Shown in pieces: positions 9,955 to 24,900 of a stretch of DNA of 64,000 nt (the first letter of the stretch is position 1; each line of letters begins with the position of its first letter). Source of the DNA: Lycorma delicatula (taxonomy: Eukaryota; Arthropoda; Insecta; Hemiptera; Fulgoridae). The notes beneath the pieces were generated by a model that did no database searches, had not been told where the DNA came from, and worked only from the letters and a program-made list of their open reading frames with translations. The stretch is from contig NC_134455.1 in NCBI RefSeq assembly GCF_047948215.1, forward strand, positions 75,951,189 through 76,015,188. Reading direction: 5' to 3'. The position numbers were made by a program, and so were the translations under genes.

Positions 9955-12900
9955 CTGAAATAATATGAAACTAAAATATAACTGTAATGATAAGAGAAAT
10001 AATAAAACTTAAATCACTAAATATTACCATAAAATCTTCAAATTTTATAAACGTTTTATGTTACATTTATCTATACACCTACATTTTTATTATTCTTTCT
10101 TTAACTTAGTCTATTTTCTTTTCCTTCCTTCTATAAAATAAATGCTTGGCTAAAACCAGATAATCTTAGTCTTAAGTATGTTACATTCTGCTGACTTGCC
10201 TCTTAGAGCTAAGCAAAAACTTAAGGCACCTTTCCACAAGCATTTATAGTAAATCTTATGATTTGCTAAAAATCCAGAAATAATTTATACAAGCTCTTCT
10301 TAATAAGAAAGCTAGTGATAAGAAATTTTGTTTTTAATAAATCCATATTAATAGTTTCATGGTTTGCAGGAAGTCATTTATAAAAAGAGACATACGTATA
10401 AGATTTCCAAAATTTAGTTAATGTAACTGAGGATAAATTAATATTCCAAGGATTACTGACTGCATTGGAATATTTTACAATTATTCAGCATCCACTAATT
10501 ATTTTCAATATACCTTCAAACCCACAGTTCGGGCCTCGTAACATAGTAATACTAAAGGCTGTTATTACAGAATAATTTACTTCTGGAATTATTAAAATCT
10601 CATGAGAAAAAATTATGCATTATCTCATTAAGAATCTGAAGCAAGATAAATGGCAAAGGTCAGAGTCATGTTTAATAAACAAGTTTCTGTAGATCTCTTA
10701 AGTTAAGTAATATTGAGTACAATCTAAACAGCATATTGTTGGAATTTTTTAATGGTTAATGGCCAAGTAGTCAGTCAAAATCAACTAATTAAAAAATTAT
10801 TATTGCTTAAGATAAGTTAAATATAAATGTTACATAAAAATTTTGCCGTAGTATTTCTGCTACTCAATAAGCATCATCCCACTGACAGACCATTATTTTG
10901 GGTATAAAATATAATTGTCATGTAGAGAAAAAGGTAACTTCATGAAACCAATAAAATGGATGGTGTAATATACCACTGAGAAATAAATAAACAATTATAT
11001 AGTAACCTTCTTAGAAAGTAAATAAAATTAAATAGATAACTGAAGTAACATCAGTATATAATATAAAAAAAAAAACAAAAAAAAGAATTATAATACCAAA
11101 TGACCAACAGCTATATATATTACATAATAATATCTCTTACAGAAACTTATTTCATTGTCATCATCATCAACTGGTATTCTGGCTGGTGCTGGTCCCTAAT
11201 TTCATCACTCTCTCCATTATTTTTGTTTCATGCCTTCTCCTTAGTTGCCTTGGAGTTTCCAATCTTCACCTCATCTATTAACTTAATCCTTCTTCTTCTA
11301 CTAACTCTTCTAATACAGTTGTCAAGATTCCACTCTCAGTTGCCTTTTCTTTTGTATACTTCCTGCATAAGTGCTCTTTCTTCTTTAATCCTGTTCCTTC
11401 CTCATTCCTCACTTTATCTGTCCATCTTATTTTCTCATCCTTCTTCATACTCACATCTCAAAAGTTCAATCCATCCCTCTAACCTTCCTCATCATCCATG
11501 TTTCAGTCCCAAACAATAAGACACTCCTTACATAGTATTTGGCTAACCTCTTCCTTAACTACATAGAAATTTCTTCTTCTTACTGAAGACTTTCTTTGTC
11601 ATAGCTATCCTTCTTTTCCTTCTATCTTCTTAGAGAGAACTCTTATTTTCCTTCTATGACGCTCTTCTGTCACAACAGTCCCCAAATATCTGCCATTTGT
11701 TATCCTTTCTACACTTTCTTTACTTTTCCTTACCAATAAATCCTCTTTATTGTTTACTTCCATTACTTTAGTTTTCCTATCATTATTTCCATTTGCTACT
11801 CTTTCATTCCTTCCTCCAGGTCTGTTAACAATCTTTGAAGCACGTTGTGCCATCAGCTAGAATTTGCCTTGTATTACATATGCTGTAGCAAATTGTTTTG
11901 TTGCCCTAAAATTTTGGCTCCAATTTCAAACAACATTTGTTCAACATCAATACTCTTTATGGTTAATAAGAACATGATTTTTTTATATTTTTATTTACAC
12001 TTTTTTATTTTTTTTATATTTTATAAATATTTTTTTTTATTGAATTGTTTTCCTTTTAATGTAATTTAATTCAAAATGTTGAAATTTAACTTACATTGAA
12101 TATAATGTGTATACTTGCTTCATCAAATTCTGAATTTCATCAGACAGTTTGGCTTATTATTAATGAAGGCTTTACAGAACCCCTAAAAAGTGATGTAAAT
12201 GACTTGTTGGATTTTACCTATATAATTATGATTGTGATAATCAAATATTTTACATATTTGATAGATTTATTAAAATTAATTTTATTGTAGTTATTGATGT
12301 TTAAAAGTTGTGAGGTATGGAGTCTGTAGACTGCTATATCTTTCTTAAGAGAATTAATCATTCTTTTAATACTGTTTTCATATTTAAACGTGTAAATGTT
12401 GGGGTTCTGTTTTTTGTGTTTTGTGAATGCAGTAATTGCTTTTTAAAAATTCTTGACATATATGTTTTTGTAATGGGCTTATCAGTTGTTACTTTTTAAC
12501 TATTAGCAATTTAGTTTCACCTTAAAATTTTCCACTTATGATGTTTCTTTGTTGTCCACATATTATTGGCTGAAAACTGCTGGTTTTGTAAACCAATAAT
12601 AATGTCAGTGGCATGTTTTTATTTTTTATTTTTTTTTTTTATTTTTTTTTTTGTCTTCAGTCATTTGACTGGTTTGATGCAGCTCTCCAAGATTCCCTAT
12701 CTAGTGCTGGTCGTTTCATTTCAGTATACCCTCTACATCCTACATCCCTAACAATTTGTTTTACATATTCCAAACATGGCTTGCCTACACAATTTTTTCC
12801 TTCTACCTGTCCTTCCAACATTAAAGCGACTATTCCAGGATGCCTTAGTATGTGGCCTATAAGTCTGTCTCTTCTTTTAACTATATTTTTCCAAATGCTT

Positions 12901-15900
12901 CTTTCTTCATCTATTTGCCGCAATACCTCTTCATTTGTCACTTTATCCACCCATCTGATTTTTAACATTCTCCCATAGCACCACATTTCAAAAGCTTCTA
13001 ATCTTTTCTTCTTAGATACTCCGATTGTCCAAGTTTCATTTCCATATAAAGCGACACTCCAAACATATACTTTCAAAAATCTTTTCCTGACATTTAAATT
13101 AATTTTTGATGTAAACAAATTATATTTCATACTGAAGGCTCGTTTCGCTTGTGCTATTCGGCATTTTATATCGCTCCTGCTTCGTCCATCATAGTAATTC
13201 TACTTCCCAAATAACAAAATTCTTCTACCTCCATAATCTTTTCTTCTCCTATTTTTACATTCAGTGGTCCATCTTTGTTATTTCTACTACATTTCAATAC
13301 TTTTGTTTTGTTCTTGTTTATTTTCATGCGATAGTTCTTGTGTAGGACTTCATCTATGCCGTTCATTGTTTCTTCTAAATCCTTTTTACTCTCGGCTAGA
13401 ATTACTATATCATCAGCAAATCGTAGCATCTTTATCTTTTCACCTTGTACTGTTACTCCGAACCTAAATTGTTCGTTAACATCATCAACCGCCAGTTCCA
13501 TGTAAAGATTAAAAAGTAACGGAGATAGGGAACATCCTTGTCGGACAACCTTTCTTATTACGGCTTCTTTCTTATGTTCTTCAATTGTTACTGTTGCTGT
13601 TTGGTTCTTGTACATGTTAGCAATTGTTCTTCTATCTCTGTATTTGAACCCTAAATTTTTTAAGTTGCTGAACATTTTATTCCAGTCTACGTTATCGAAT
13701 GCCTTTTCTAGGTCTATAAACGCCAAGTATGTTGGTTTGTTTTTCTTTAATCTTCCTTCTACTATTAATCTGAGGCCTAAAATTGCTTCCCTAGTCCCTA
13801 TACTTTTCCTGAAACCAAATTGGTCTTCTCCTAACACTTCTTCTAGAGTTAATTACTCTAAAATCACCTGAACAAAAGTCGCCTTCCTCTTCCCACTGAA
13901 CCTCACTAATATATACTACTATATATCCACATTTACCCTATCCATTTCCCTTTTTAAATTTTCTACCCTACCAACCTTTTTTAAGCTTCTAACATTCCAC
14001 GCTCGGACTCGTAGAATGTTATTTTTTAGTTTTCTGGTGACCCCTTCCTTAGTAGTCCCCACCCGGAGATCCGAACGGGGGACTATTTTAACTCCGGAAT
14101 ATTTTACCAAGGAAGGCGCCTCCATTATTGCTATGTGAAAATGCAGAGCCACATTTTCTTGGAAAAAAAACAGCTGTAGTTTTCCATTGCTTTCAGCTGC
14201 ACAGTACTCAGAGGATTGAGTGATGTTGATATGGCCGTTTATGTCATTGTGACTCACGCCCCTAACTACTACTGAAAGAGCTGCTGCCCCAGCTACTCTG
14301 TATCCCTGAGCACTCAAGCCCCCTCACCAACGGCAAGGTCTCATGATTCACAGAGGAGGCATGTTTTTATAGTGTTGGTAATGTTGTTTTTATTTCCTTG
14401 TATGAAGTAAAGGAAATATTGTGATCGTGAAAAATTTCAGTTTTTAGATTTCAACAGAAATATCCATTTTGACCATCCCTAAATCCATTTTGACTAGTTT
14501 CGGCATGGTCTGTATTTACGTACGTATGTAAGTATCTTGCGTAAATCAAAAATGATCAGCTGTAGGAAGTTGAAATTTTGGATTTAGGACTGTTGTCATA
14601 TCTAGTTGTGCACCTCCCCTTGTGATTGCAATCGACTGAACCAAAAGTGTCTAAAAAAGCCCAAAATCTTTTTTTTTGGATTTTGGAGTTTTTCTTACCT
14701 GCAGTAATAAGCCTCACTGAGATCTTTTCAAAAATATATCATAAGTGATACTTATTTTTAATGGTTCCAGAGTTATAGCCAAATAAAATTTTAATTAATG
14801 AAATATTTGTATCTTACAAGGGGAAGGCACATCGATTCGAATCAGACTTTATCTCCTTTTTTTTAACTTCTTTTTTAATTTAAATATATTGATTTATTAA
14901 TAATTATTAACCTAGAAATATCAAAATTTTTACGATAAATAATAATTCAATAATAACAATAAAAAAAAAATGAAAATATATTAGAAGTTATTAATGAAAT
15001 AAAATTTTATGTATTTTTCATTTAAAAAAAAAAAAAAATGTGTATATGCAATTTAATAGCGTACAAGGAAGTCATATAGTGTCCAAATCAGATTTTTTTT
15101 TTTAATCATATCTATGATGTTGTGACAATATGATCATGTCAAGAGACATTTTATTTCTTAAAAGTTGAAGTCATCTAGCAGCAAAGAAATGTATTCTTCT
15201 AAAATTCAACAAATGTAGCAAACTATTTAAAAAAAATAACTAAAGCCCTCTTAAGTTTACAATTTTATTTATATAATTTAGAATAGCTTTTATTCTCAGA
15301 GATTAAAGATGCAATTTAGTATAACATTAATTAAACCCACCATTTTGTAATACTGGTAGCTTAATAACTTCAATTTTTAGATTTGCAGCAATTCAAATTT
15401 TTCTGTGATTGGAGAGGCCTGTAGACCACATTTTCTCAGATTAGCGAGAGTCGGTTGTAATTAATTTTAATAAATTAATATACTCCAGTACTAGGAGGTA
15501 ATTTTTTAAACTATCTATAATGAAAGAAGAAAGACTGCTGAGATATATCTTAAAGCATCCTGGATTAATCTGTAGAAAGAAGATAGTGTGTGGAGAGTAA
15601 ACTTTTAAAGGAAACTAAATATCTCAAGAATACAAGGAATCAGATAATAAAGAATGTATGTCAGATGATATTTTGAGTTTAAAAGATACGCATGAAATAA
15701 AAAGTAGTAAAGTATCACATCAAACCAGAAACCTTCATGTTAGCAATAAAGCAACATAAAAAATTTATACCTGGGCAAGAAACTTTGGCAAGTTTACATC
15801 AACAATGGCACGTAACACAATAACAGCTTCATCTTGATTTGGATATTTAAGTTTAAGGTTTCCAGCAGCAGTTAGCACAGTTTTCACAGCTCGCATCCCA

Positions 15901-18900
15901 TAATCATAATGGCTTTGTGAAGAAAGCTGTTCCGAGCACAGCTTATAAGTATCGACTATCTTTTCTGCAAGACTAAAAACAGAAAAGAAAATTTTTAGCA
16001 CAAAAAAGTACATAAATATACTCTAAAATAGTTCACTATTTTAATAAATAGTTAATTTATTAAAATTCTCTAATAAATTTATGATATATAACAAAAATAC
16101 ACTAATTAATCTTTTGTAACTAAAACATTTTGTTCATTATAAATATGAACAACACATGGGAAAAGGCTATACAGCTACCACATTTAAATGTTTAGAGAAT
16201 AAAACCATCTTTTTGTTGAATCAATTGTGCTTCTTTACAGCTAATTCTTTAATTCATTTAGCACAACCAGTTTACATGTCAACATTTTGGCTATTCCCTA
16301 GCCCAAAACAGTAACATTTAAATCATCTGAGATTCCTTGTGTCTTGCACGGGTCCACTTCTAACATCACTCTTCTCTTTTTCGTCATCACCAGTTATTTA
16401 ATCTTCTACTTGTAAGTGGAAACTATATATATTGTATTTTTTTTATACAGAAAAAGAATATTCATTTCTTTTTTTAAATTATCTGTCTCCCAGTCTTTCT
16501 TTTGCTGTTTTCTCAGAGTGATATATAAGTACCTAGTACCTGTGTATATCCTGTCTGTATAGTTTATATATATATATATATATAGTAACAAGCACTACAG
16601 TATATTACAGTCACTATAATGAAAATATAGCTAGTTCATATTGTAAGCAAATTTGTCTACATGAATTCACTTTGAAAGCAGATTTTCTTTTATCTCTTTT
16701 TCTAGTATAAATTTAAGATATATATTCAAAAACATAACAGATGTACTTGATAACTCGTTTTTACTCTAATCTAGCTAGTGATATCCTTGAAATAGCTGAA
16801 TACCCAGAAATCCAAATCATAGAATGTAAATATTTTTTTGATAAAAGTTCTCCTTGCTCTTCAAAGTGATTTGTATGTCTTTTTTGTGCAAGCTTTCCAT
16901 TAAACTATTAAAATTAAAATAATTTTTAAATTTTCTAATGTAATAATCTTCTATAATAATAGAATATAATAATGTATAATATAATAATAGAATATAATAT
17001 AATTTTCCCAAGCCTTACATAAAAAATTTCAGAATTTTTTTCCTTTGACTTTGTTACTGTATGTAATATACAACTAGACTTTAATTTTGTATTTATTATT
17101 AAGAATTTCTAAACTTACCTGCGAGCAATAACAAAGCCCATAGAATACAAAGATATTTCTCCTATCATAGCATAGTCAGGCACCATCATAGCAACAGTTC
17201 TAAATAATACTTTAAGATTATCAGGTAACTCTTGTCGGCCAGCATATCTAAAATAATGAGAACATAAGTAAATAATGTTAAAGATTAAACAAATTTAATA
17301 CAAATAAAAATTTATTCAAATAAAAATACACACTAAAAGTCCAATGATCTTATATTAACAGGGTCATCATTTTTTAGTAACTCTGTACCACCGAATTACA
17401 TATCTCACAAAAAAAAGTACATTTGACTGATGTTAAATATTATGTTACATATATATCAGTTAAATTAGATGTTTAATGTAAGGGCTTCTCAAAACTGACT
17501 ACTCATTATAAAAATAGAGAAAAAATTAATTCATAAATCATTAGTAGTTTACTTATTAATGTTTCTTCTCCATAAAGTTATGGACCACATTCAGACCCTT
17601 ATTGTGTTACAACATATACAACATAAGCTTTTTCAGCAATTTCTAAAGAACTTTGCTACCAGGGCATCTACGTAATTATTAACCCTATCCATATGCTCTT
17701 CATCAGTTTCAAAGTGAAGCAAGTCAAACTAACTTCTTAGTGAAGAGAAAAACAAAAATTTTAACTACACCATATACATTTTACACATAATGCATTTAAT
17801 TACGAAGATCTTAATACAGTTGAGCAATGTGGAATTTACAAATGCACTAAATTTGACTAAAATTTTCAATGTAATAAACAAACAAAGGCAAGGCATATAA
17901 AATAGATAATCTGATTACACATTTAAAACACACATGAATTTACTTTAACCATTATAAGGTGCCACTAACAACAATGAGACTGATGATTCTGTTGAAGAGG
18001 AGATGCATAATTAGCTCCAAAAAGTTCTTGAAGAAAAATTTCTACTTAATTTGAAAATGTGTTTTTAATAAAATTATATTTCTTGGTCTTAATATTAGAT
18101 AAGAATTTAACTTAGGTCATGTAGAACTCTGTAAAAAGTTACTTGCAAGACTGCTTAATAAATTCTTGAAGCAGATTTAGCTATAAACATTTTTTTATTC
18201 TTTCATGTCATGATGCAATTTACCTACACAACTATAAAACTGAAATTTAGATTTTATGTGCTGGTTTGCAAATGAATTTATTTACTTAACAGAAATTATG
18301 GCAACTATTTAATGCAACACAAGAAGATGATTGGATTTCTACAAAACTGCATTAAGACTGAAATTTATTGGTAACAACCTAAAATAAACTGCCATACTGC
18401 TTAAAATTTAAAACGCACCTTTTTTTTACAGATTAAAGGACAAAATATCAGGTGCATCTTCAATTGGAGATCTAATGCCATTTGGCATAAATGCATAGTT
18501 AATAGGTGTAAAGTTGAAGCTTTTGAATCCATACACCTATTCAACATCAAATGGAAACCGGACAGGAAATGTAAAAGAGCGTTTGTCATCATGCATAGAA
18601 CGTATACAAATTTCTAGAAAGATGACATCTCAGACAGTTTTACATTTCAACAGCTTTATTGCTGTTGATATCATAATTTAGTGATGAATCATCATTCTGG
18701 ACGCATGTGCTCTATATATGATGACAAATGTTCTTTCAGTTTCCTGTCTAACATCCATTCGATGTTGAACAAGCATATGGTATAGTTGTAGATCTGTAGT
18801 TGTAAATCAGTCTGTTTTTTCATAACCGTTCTGTTCTACCTATTTGTTATGTTTTTCTAACCATTTCATTATCATGGAAAAGCGGTTCACGTACAACGCA

Positions 18901-21900
18901 GACTTTAAACACAAGATTATTTTACCCACTGGACAGATTGGAAATTGTGCCACTGGTAAACAGTTCCGGGTAAATGAAGCAAATGTGGTCAGTGGCGCAG
19001 TATGAAACAGAAATTATTTGCATGTTAACAAACTAAGAAATCTGTCATGGGACCAAAACACAGAAAATATCCAGAAATCGATGCTGCTCTTTTGGCCTAC
19101 TTCGGCCTACTACGATAGTGTGAGAAATTCATGAAAAGGCAATGTCCATCATTTACCAGAAGTTATCATCAGATTATGAACATAAATTAGTTCAATATCA
19201 ACATTATGTAATCAATCTACAATTCAGGAAACAATACTGTCTCTGTCAAATTGGTAATGCTGATGAGGTTGCTGTGTTCTTTGATATGCCACCAAATTAC
19301 ACCATAAGTGAGAAAGGATAAAAACAAGTAACGGTAAAAACAACTAACTGTATGTGAGAAAGTAAGAGTAACTGTTATGTTGAGTGCTACTACCGGCGAA
19401 AATAAATTATTGCCGTTATGTAATTCTGAACTGGAAAACTATACTAAAAGAAAGGTTCTGTGATGGTGTAATTGTTTGAGCTCAACAGAATGCCTGGATG
19501 ACGAGTGATCTAATTCAAGATCAGTTAGGATGTTACAGGAATATAGACTAGGTGGACCTCTCAAACGAAACAGTATATTAGTGTTGGATGCTTTTCGTGG
19601 TTATTTGTTTGACAACATTAAAACAAAACTGACAAATGGAAAATGTGATTTAGTTGTAATTCCTGGAGGTGTGACAAGTCAATTACAACCACTGGATGAC
19701 AGGGTTAATAAATCTTTCAAAGTCGTATTTGTGAACAGTACAATCAGTGGTTGACTGAAAACAATCATCTCCTTACACCAAATGGCAAAATTAAACCAGT
19801 GTCAGCAGCTATGATTGTAGAATGGATTTCAAAAGCTTGGAATGATTTGCAATCATAAATAGTTAAAAAATCATTCTTGAAGAGCTGCTTGTCAAATGCA
19901 TTGCAATAGCGTCTTAAATTCGAAGAATACGGTACTTATTTATTGGTAACTTCATAATAAAAAGGCAATTTCATTAAAAGTAATCTTGATTCCTTATACA
20001 ACCAGAATGACAGATAGTGAAGAACAAATTCCTCATCTCAAACAAGGATAAAGTTGTCGGTACCTGAAGCCTCATATTTTACTTAAAAACTTTATTTTTC
20101 AAAGAAAATCTGAGCTACACAAAAAATGGTTTTCTTAAAAATTTTTTTACCATATAAAAAAGTTTCATCTTTAACTTTTACTCTTTTTAGAAAGAACTAA
20201 TATTGATCACATAAAAAATTACAAATATAAATTATAAATCCGCTAAGTAACAAATATTTGTATAAATTTACATCCTAGCACTTTCGGAAAATTATTTCCA
20301 TCTTCAGGGACATATCGTAACTAATTATACATATAATAATAATAATACTTCACATATTAAATGAGTTAGACGAATAAGAAAAATATTTTTTATAAATATA
20401 ACAATTGATCATCAATTATTAAATTCAATTGATTTTATTTTTATTTTATTTTTTAAATATTTTTTTTTCATTTAATATGTGGAGTATTATAATACGTATA
20501 ATTAGTTATGATATGTCCCTTTAAATGGAAATAATTTTCCGAACGCGCTAGGATGTAAATTTATAAAAATATTTGTTGGTAAGTGGATTTATAATATATA
20601 TTTATAATCAGTTATAATTAATTCAGCGTCAAATAATGGGCAGGCAGGAGTAGGTTTCGTGATGAACAAGAAGATAGGGAGGAGAGTGGAGTATTTCAAG
20701 ACGCATAGCGATAGAATCATTGTAATAAGGATATAATCAAAACCTAAACCGACAACGATTGTTAACGTCTATATGCCTACAAGCGCCCATGATGATGATG
20801 AGGTAGAGTGTGTATACGAAGAGATTGATGAAGCAATTAAACACGTAAAAGGAGATGAAAATTTAATAATAGTTGGAGATTGGAATGCAAGCATTGGAAA
20901 AGGCAAGGAAGGAAATATAGTGGGTGAATACGGGCTGAGCAAAAGGAATGAAAGAGGGGACCAACTTATAGAGTTTTGCACGAAGTATAATTTAGTAATT
21001 GCCAACACCCAATTTAAAAATCATAATAGAAGAATATACACTTGGAAAAAGCCAGGTGATACTGCAAGGTATCAGATAGATTATATTATGGTTAAGCAAA
21101 GATTTAGAAATCAACTCGTCAACTGCAGAACTTAACCTGGAGCAGACATTGATAGCGATTGATTTAATGTTAATGAAATGTAGATTGGGGTTTAAAAACC
21201 TGAAGAAAAGGTGTCAGATGAATAGGTAGAATTTAGAGAAGCTTGAGGAAGAGGAGGTAAAGAAGATTTTTAAGGAGGACATCGCAACAGGTCTGAGTAA
21301 AAAAGATAAGGTAGAAAATGTAGAAGAAGAATGGGAGAATGTTAAAAAGGAAATTCTTAAATCAGCAGAATCGAAGTGGATTAAAGAAAAGTGTTCAGAA
21401 GTGGAAAGAGAAATGAACATTGGTAAAATAGACGGAGCGTACAGCAAAGTTAAGGAAAATTTTGGGGTACATAAATTAAAATCTAATAATGTGTTAAACA
21501 AAGATTGTACACCTATATATAATACGAAAGGTAAAGTCGATAGATGGGTGGAATATATTGAAGAGTTATACGGAGGAAATGAATTAGAAAATGGTGTTAT
21601 AGAGGAAGAAGAGGAAGTTGAGGAGGATGAAATGGGAGAAACAATACTGAGATCTGAATTTAAGAGAGCATTAAATATTTAAATGGCATAAAGGCTCCTG
21701 GAATAGATGGAATACCTGTAGAATTACTGCGCAGTGCAGGTGAGGAAGCGATTGATCGATTATACAAACTGGTGTGTAATATTTACGAAAAGGGGGAATT
21801 TCCGTCACACTTCAAAAAAAGTGTTATAGTCATGATACCAAAGAAAGCAGGGGCAGATAAATGTGAAGAATACAGAACAATTAGTTTAACTAGTCATGCA

Positions 21901-24900
21901 TCAAAAATCTTTACTACAATTCTATACAGAAGAATTGAGAGGAGAGTGGAAGAAGTGTTAGGAGAAGACCAATTTGGTTTCAGGAAAAGTATAGGGACAA
22001 GGGAAGCAATTTTAGGCCTCTGATTAATAGTAGAAGGAAGATTAAAGAAAAACAAACCAACATACTTGGCGTTTATAGACCTAGAAAAAGCATTCGATAA
22101 CGTAGACTGGAATAAAATGTTCAGCATCTTAAAAAAATTAGGGTTCAAATACAAAGATAGAAGAAGAATTGCTAACGTGTACAAGAACCAAACAGCAACA
22201 GTAACAATTGAAGAACATAAGAAAGAAGCCGTAATAAGAAAGGGAGTCCAACAAGGATGTTCCCTATCTCCGTTACTTTTTAATCTTTACATGGAACTGG
22301 CGGTTGATGATGTTAACGAACAATTTAGGTTCGGAGTAACAGTACAAGGTGAAAAGATAAAGATGCTACGATTTGCTGATGATATAGTAATTCTAGCCGA
22401 GAGTAAAAAGGATTTAGAAGAAACAATGAACGGCATAGATGAAGTCCTACACAAGAACTATCGCATGAAAATAAACAAGAACAAAACAAAAGTAATGAAA
22501 TGTAGTAGAAATAACAAAGATGGACCACTGAATGTAAGAATAGGAGAAGAAAAGATTATGGAGGTAAAAGAATTTTGTTATTTGGGAAGTAGAATTACTA
22601 ATGATGGACGAAGCAGGAGCGATATAAAATGCCGAATAGCACAAGCGAAACGAGCCTTCAGTAAGAAATATAATTTGTTTACATCAAAAATTAATTTAAA
22701 TGTCAGGAAAAGATTTTTGAAAGTATATGTTTGGAGTGTCGCTTTATATGGAAGTGAAACTTGGATAATCGGAGTATCTGAGAAGAAAAGATTAGAAGCT
22801 TTTGAAATGTGGTGCTATAGCAGAATGTTAAAAATCAGATGGGTGGATAAAGTGACAAATGAAGAGGCAAATTGCGGCAAATAGATGAAGAAAGAAGCAT
22901 TTGGAAAAATATAGTTAAAAGAAGAGACAGACTTATAGGCCACATACTAAGGCATCCTGGAATAGTCGCTTTAATGTTGGAAGGACAGGTAGAATGAAAA
23001 AATTGTGTAGGCAGGCCATGTTTGGAATATGTAAAACAAATTGTTAGGGATGTAGGATGTAGAGGGTATACTGAAATGAAACGACCAGCACTAGATAGGG
23101 AATCTTGAAGAGCTGCATCAAACCAGTCAAATGACTGAAGATAAAAAAAAAAAAAAATGTTATATTATATATATATCAACAGACCGTGTTAAATAAAATT
23201 AATATGATCACTATAAAAAACTCATTTCTGAAAAAAGAACTGAAGACGAAGATGAGTGTTTTGGGGTAGATATTTTTTGGTGATACGGTTCTGTTGTTTG
23301 TTTTTGTTTTTGTAATCATATACCAGAATAAAGATGTAAAAACCACAATGTATATACGTATAGAAATTATTTAACACTTGTTACTATTAATGGCTGTCAT
23401 CCCAGCCAACCCAGTTTTAAAGAGCATCTCACTCTTTATTGATAAGGAAGTAATTGTGGTTGAAATATGAGATCAACCCTTCTTGCAAACTACTGGCTGT
23501 AAGATGAGCAGGTCTATCCGTTTCATCCTCACACTCCTTTGTGAAATGATAGAAATTTCATTCAAAGGATAATTAAATATGTTATTCTACAGTTATAATG
23601 ATAAATTACTTTACCCAGGATTCATAGTAATAAAAACAGTACAAGTACGATTTAAAGAAATTTCTGTTCCTTCAAACACAAATCTTTCCTTCTTCTGCAT
23701 TATAGCCATTTGAATACTAAGCACCTGTTGTGCAATCACAGATAGCACTTCAAGATCAATTCGGTTGAATTCATCAAAACAAGCCCATGCTCCTGACTGA
23801 GCCAAACCCTAAAAAAAAAATAATAATAAATAAATTTAAAAAAAAATGTTAAACAATTTTTTTTTGTATTTATTTCAGTTAACTTATTACTTGCAGTTAA
23901 CACTACAATTATTAACTTGTAATATACTCATTAACTTTTAGTTTACAAGATAATAACTACAAGTTAATAACATTCTCAGAATTTTGCTAAAATATTAAAA
24001 AATATCTTTTACCTCTAATTTTGAAGTACAGTAATATTGTATACAGGAAATAATTACTAAATATATATGTACATTTAGATATTCAATTAATTTTAAAAAA
24101 TGGATAAAAACTTATTCCTTCTTCATACCACTAGATGTCATAAGAGTTTAAAAGTTCTCAGAATTAGGTCTTCTGTTTAAAATAGTAACTGTGACAGGAA
24201 TTAATGTTTAATAATCTGGCAGGATTCAACATCATAATGTGGTTGGTGTTTCATTGTCTCCTCAAACCAACAACAGCAAAAGCAGTGTTTATGGAAAGTT
24301 GTTACAATTCAAAATCACCATCTTAAAAGAATAATCTAAGTTTAGAAATGATAATCATTTTTATAAGGGTTGTGTTAAATGTTGAAGATGGTTTTTACAG
24401 TTGAGCTCCTTCTACAATGATCAATAACAAAACATTGTGCATGTCTGATGTAACAAAAGGAAATCTGTTCAAGAAATTGCATCAAAAGGATGTTTTTATG
24501 ATAAAAAGATGTACATCAAAAGGAATTTTATTTCTATGATCTGAAATAAAATTCTCATTGATGGAATAAAATTTATCATTTGTTATCCATTGTTATCATG
24601 AAAGGTGTGTATTTTTAGAAGCAGATTATTCATCAAGCACTCATTCTGGAAGGCCAATTAATGATCAAGGAATATACAAGGTGCTACCCAAAAGTTCGGG
24701 GAATTTGAATTTCACGCGCGAACCATTGCTGGTACGACCTGCTGCCGCTAGATGTGGCTGTTGGGAAAAATTACAAAATAAAATGACACACAGCTCATTT
24801 TTGCCAAAAAATTGGACTTTATTTTTTGACAGAATAAAATCAAAATTATTTAACCGTATTCATAAAAACTACATAAATACATTATCACATACATTATCAC

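Larger units (their letters stand above)
12623..14357 (-). mobile_element. RTE-like LINE copy 1, internally deleted, with 13-bp TSD
   Basis: This is a near-complete but internally deleted element on the minus strand. Perfect 13-bp direct repeats GGCATGTTTTTAT lie at 12610-12622 and 14358-14370. The 3' end is T-rich on the plus strand (poly-A), next to the complement of AGTCAAATGACTGAAGA. The 5' end is near 14357. The start of the endonuclease ([20 protein letters not shown], then [17 protein letters not shown]) is joined at about 13843 to reverse transcriptase ([14 protein letters not shown]). The roughly 1.3 kb present in copy 2 is missing. The LINE class is certain; the RTE assignment is from recall. 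Confidence 0.88.
20625..23155 (+). mobile_element. RTE-like LINE copy 2, 5'-truncated
   Basis: The longest copy of the family. The endonuclease core ([40 protein letters not shown]) ends in a stop at 21135. A linker-rich region (21401-21682) follows, then reverse transcriptase (21700-22884) and a poly-A end just after GTCAAATGACTGAAGAT (23123-23139). It shares near-identical protein text with 12623-14357, so the family was recently active. The target duplication is unclear because both flanks are TA-rich. Confidence 0.9.

Noticed and set aside
11100..11519. 139-codon plus-strand gene
   Set aside because: It is the antisense shadow of an RTE-like reverse transcriptase fragment, rich in Ser/Leu/Phe as expected for such shadows.
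16562..16583. Regulatory site at a TA-rich run
   Set aside because: A simple (TA)n microsatellite in an intron, with no supporting context.
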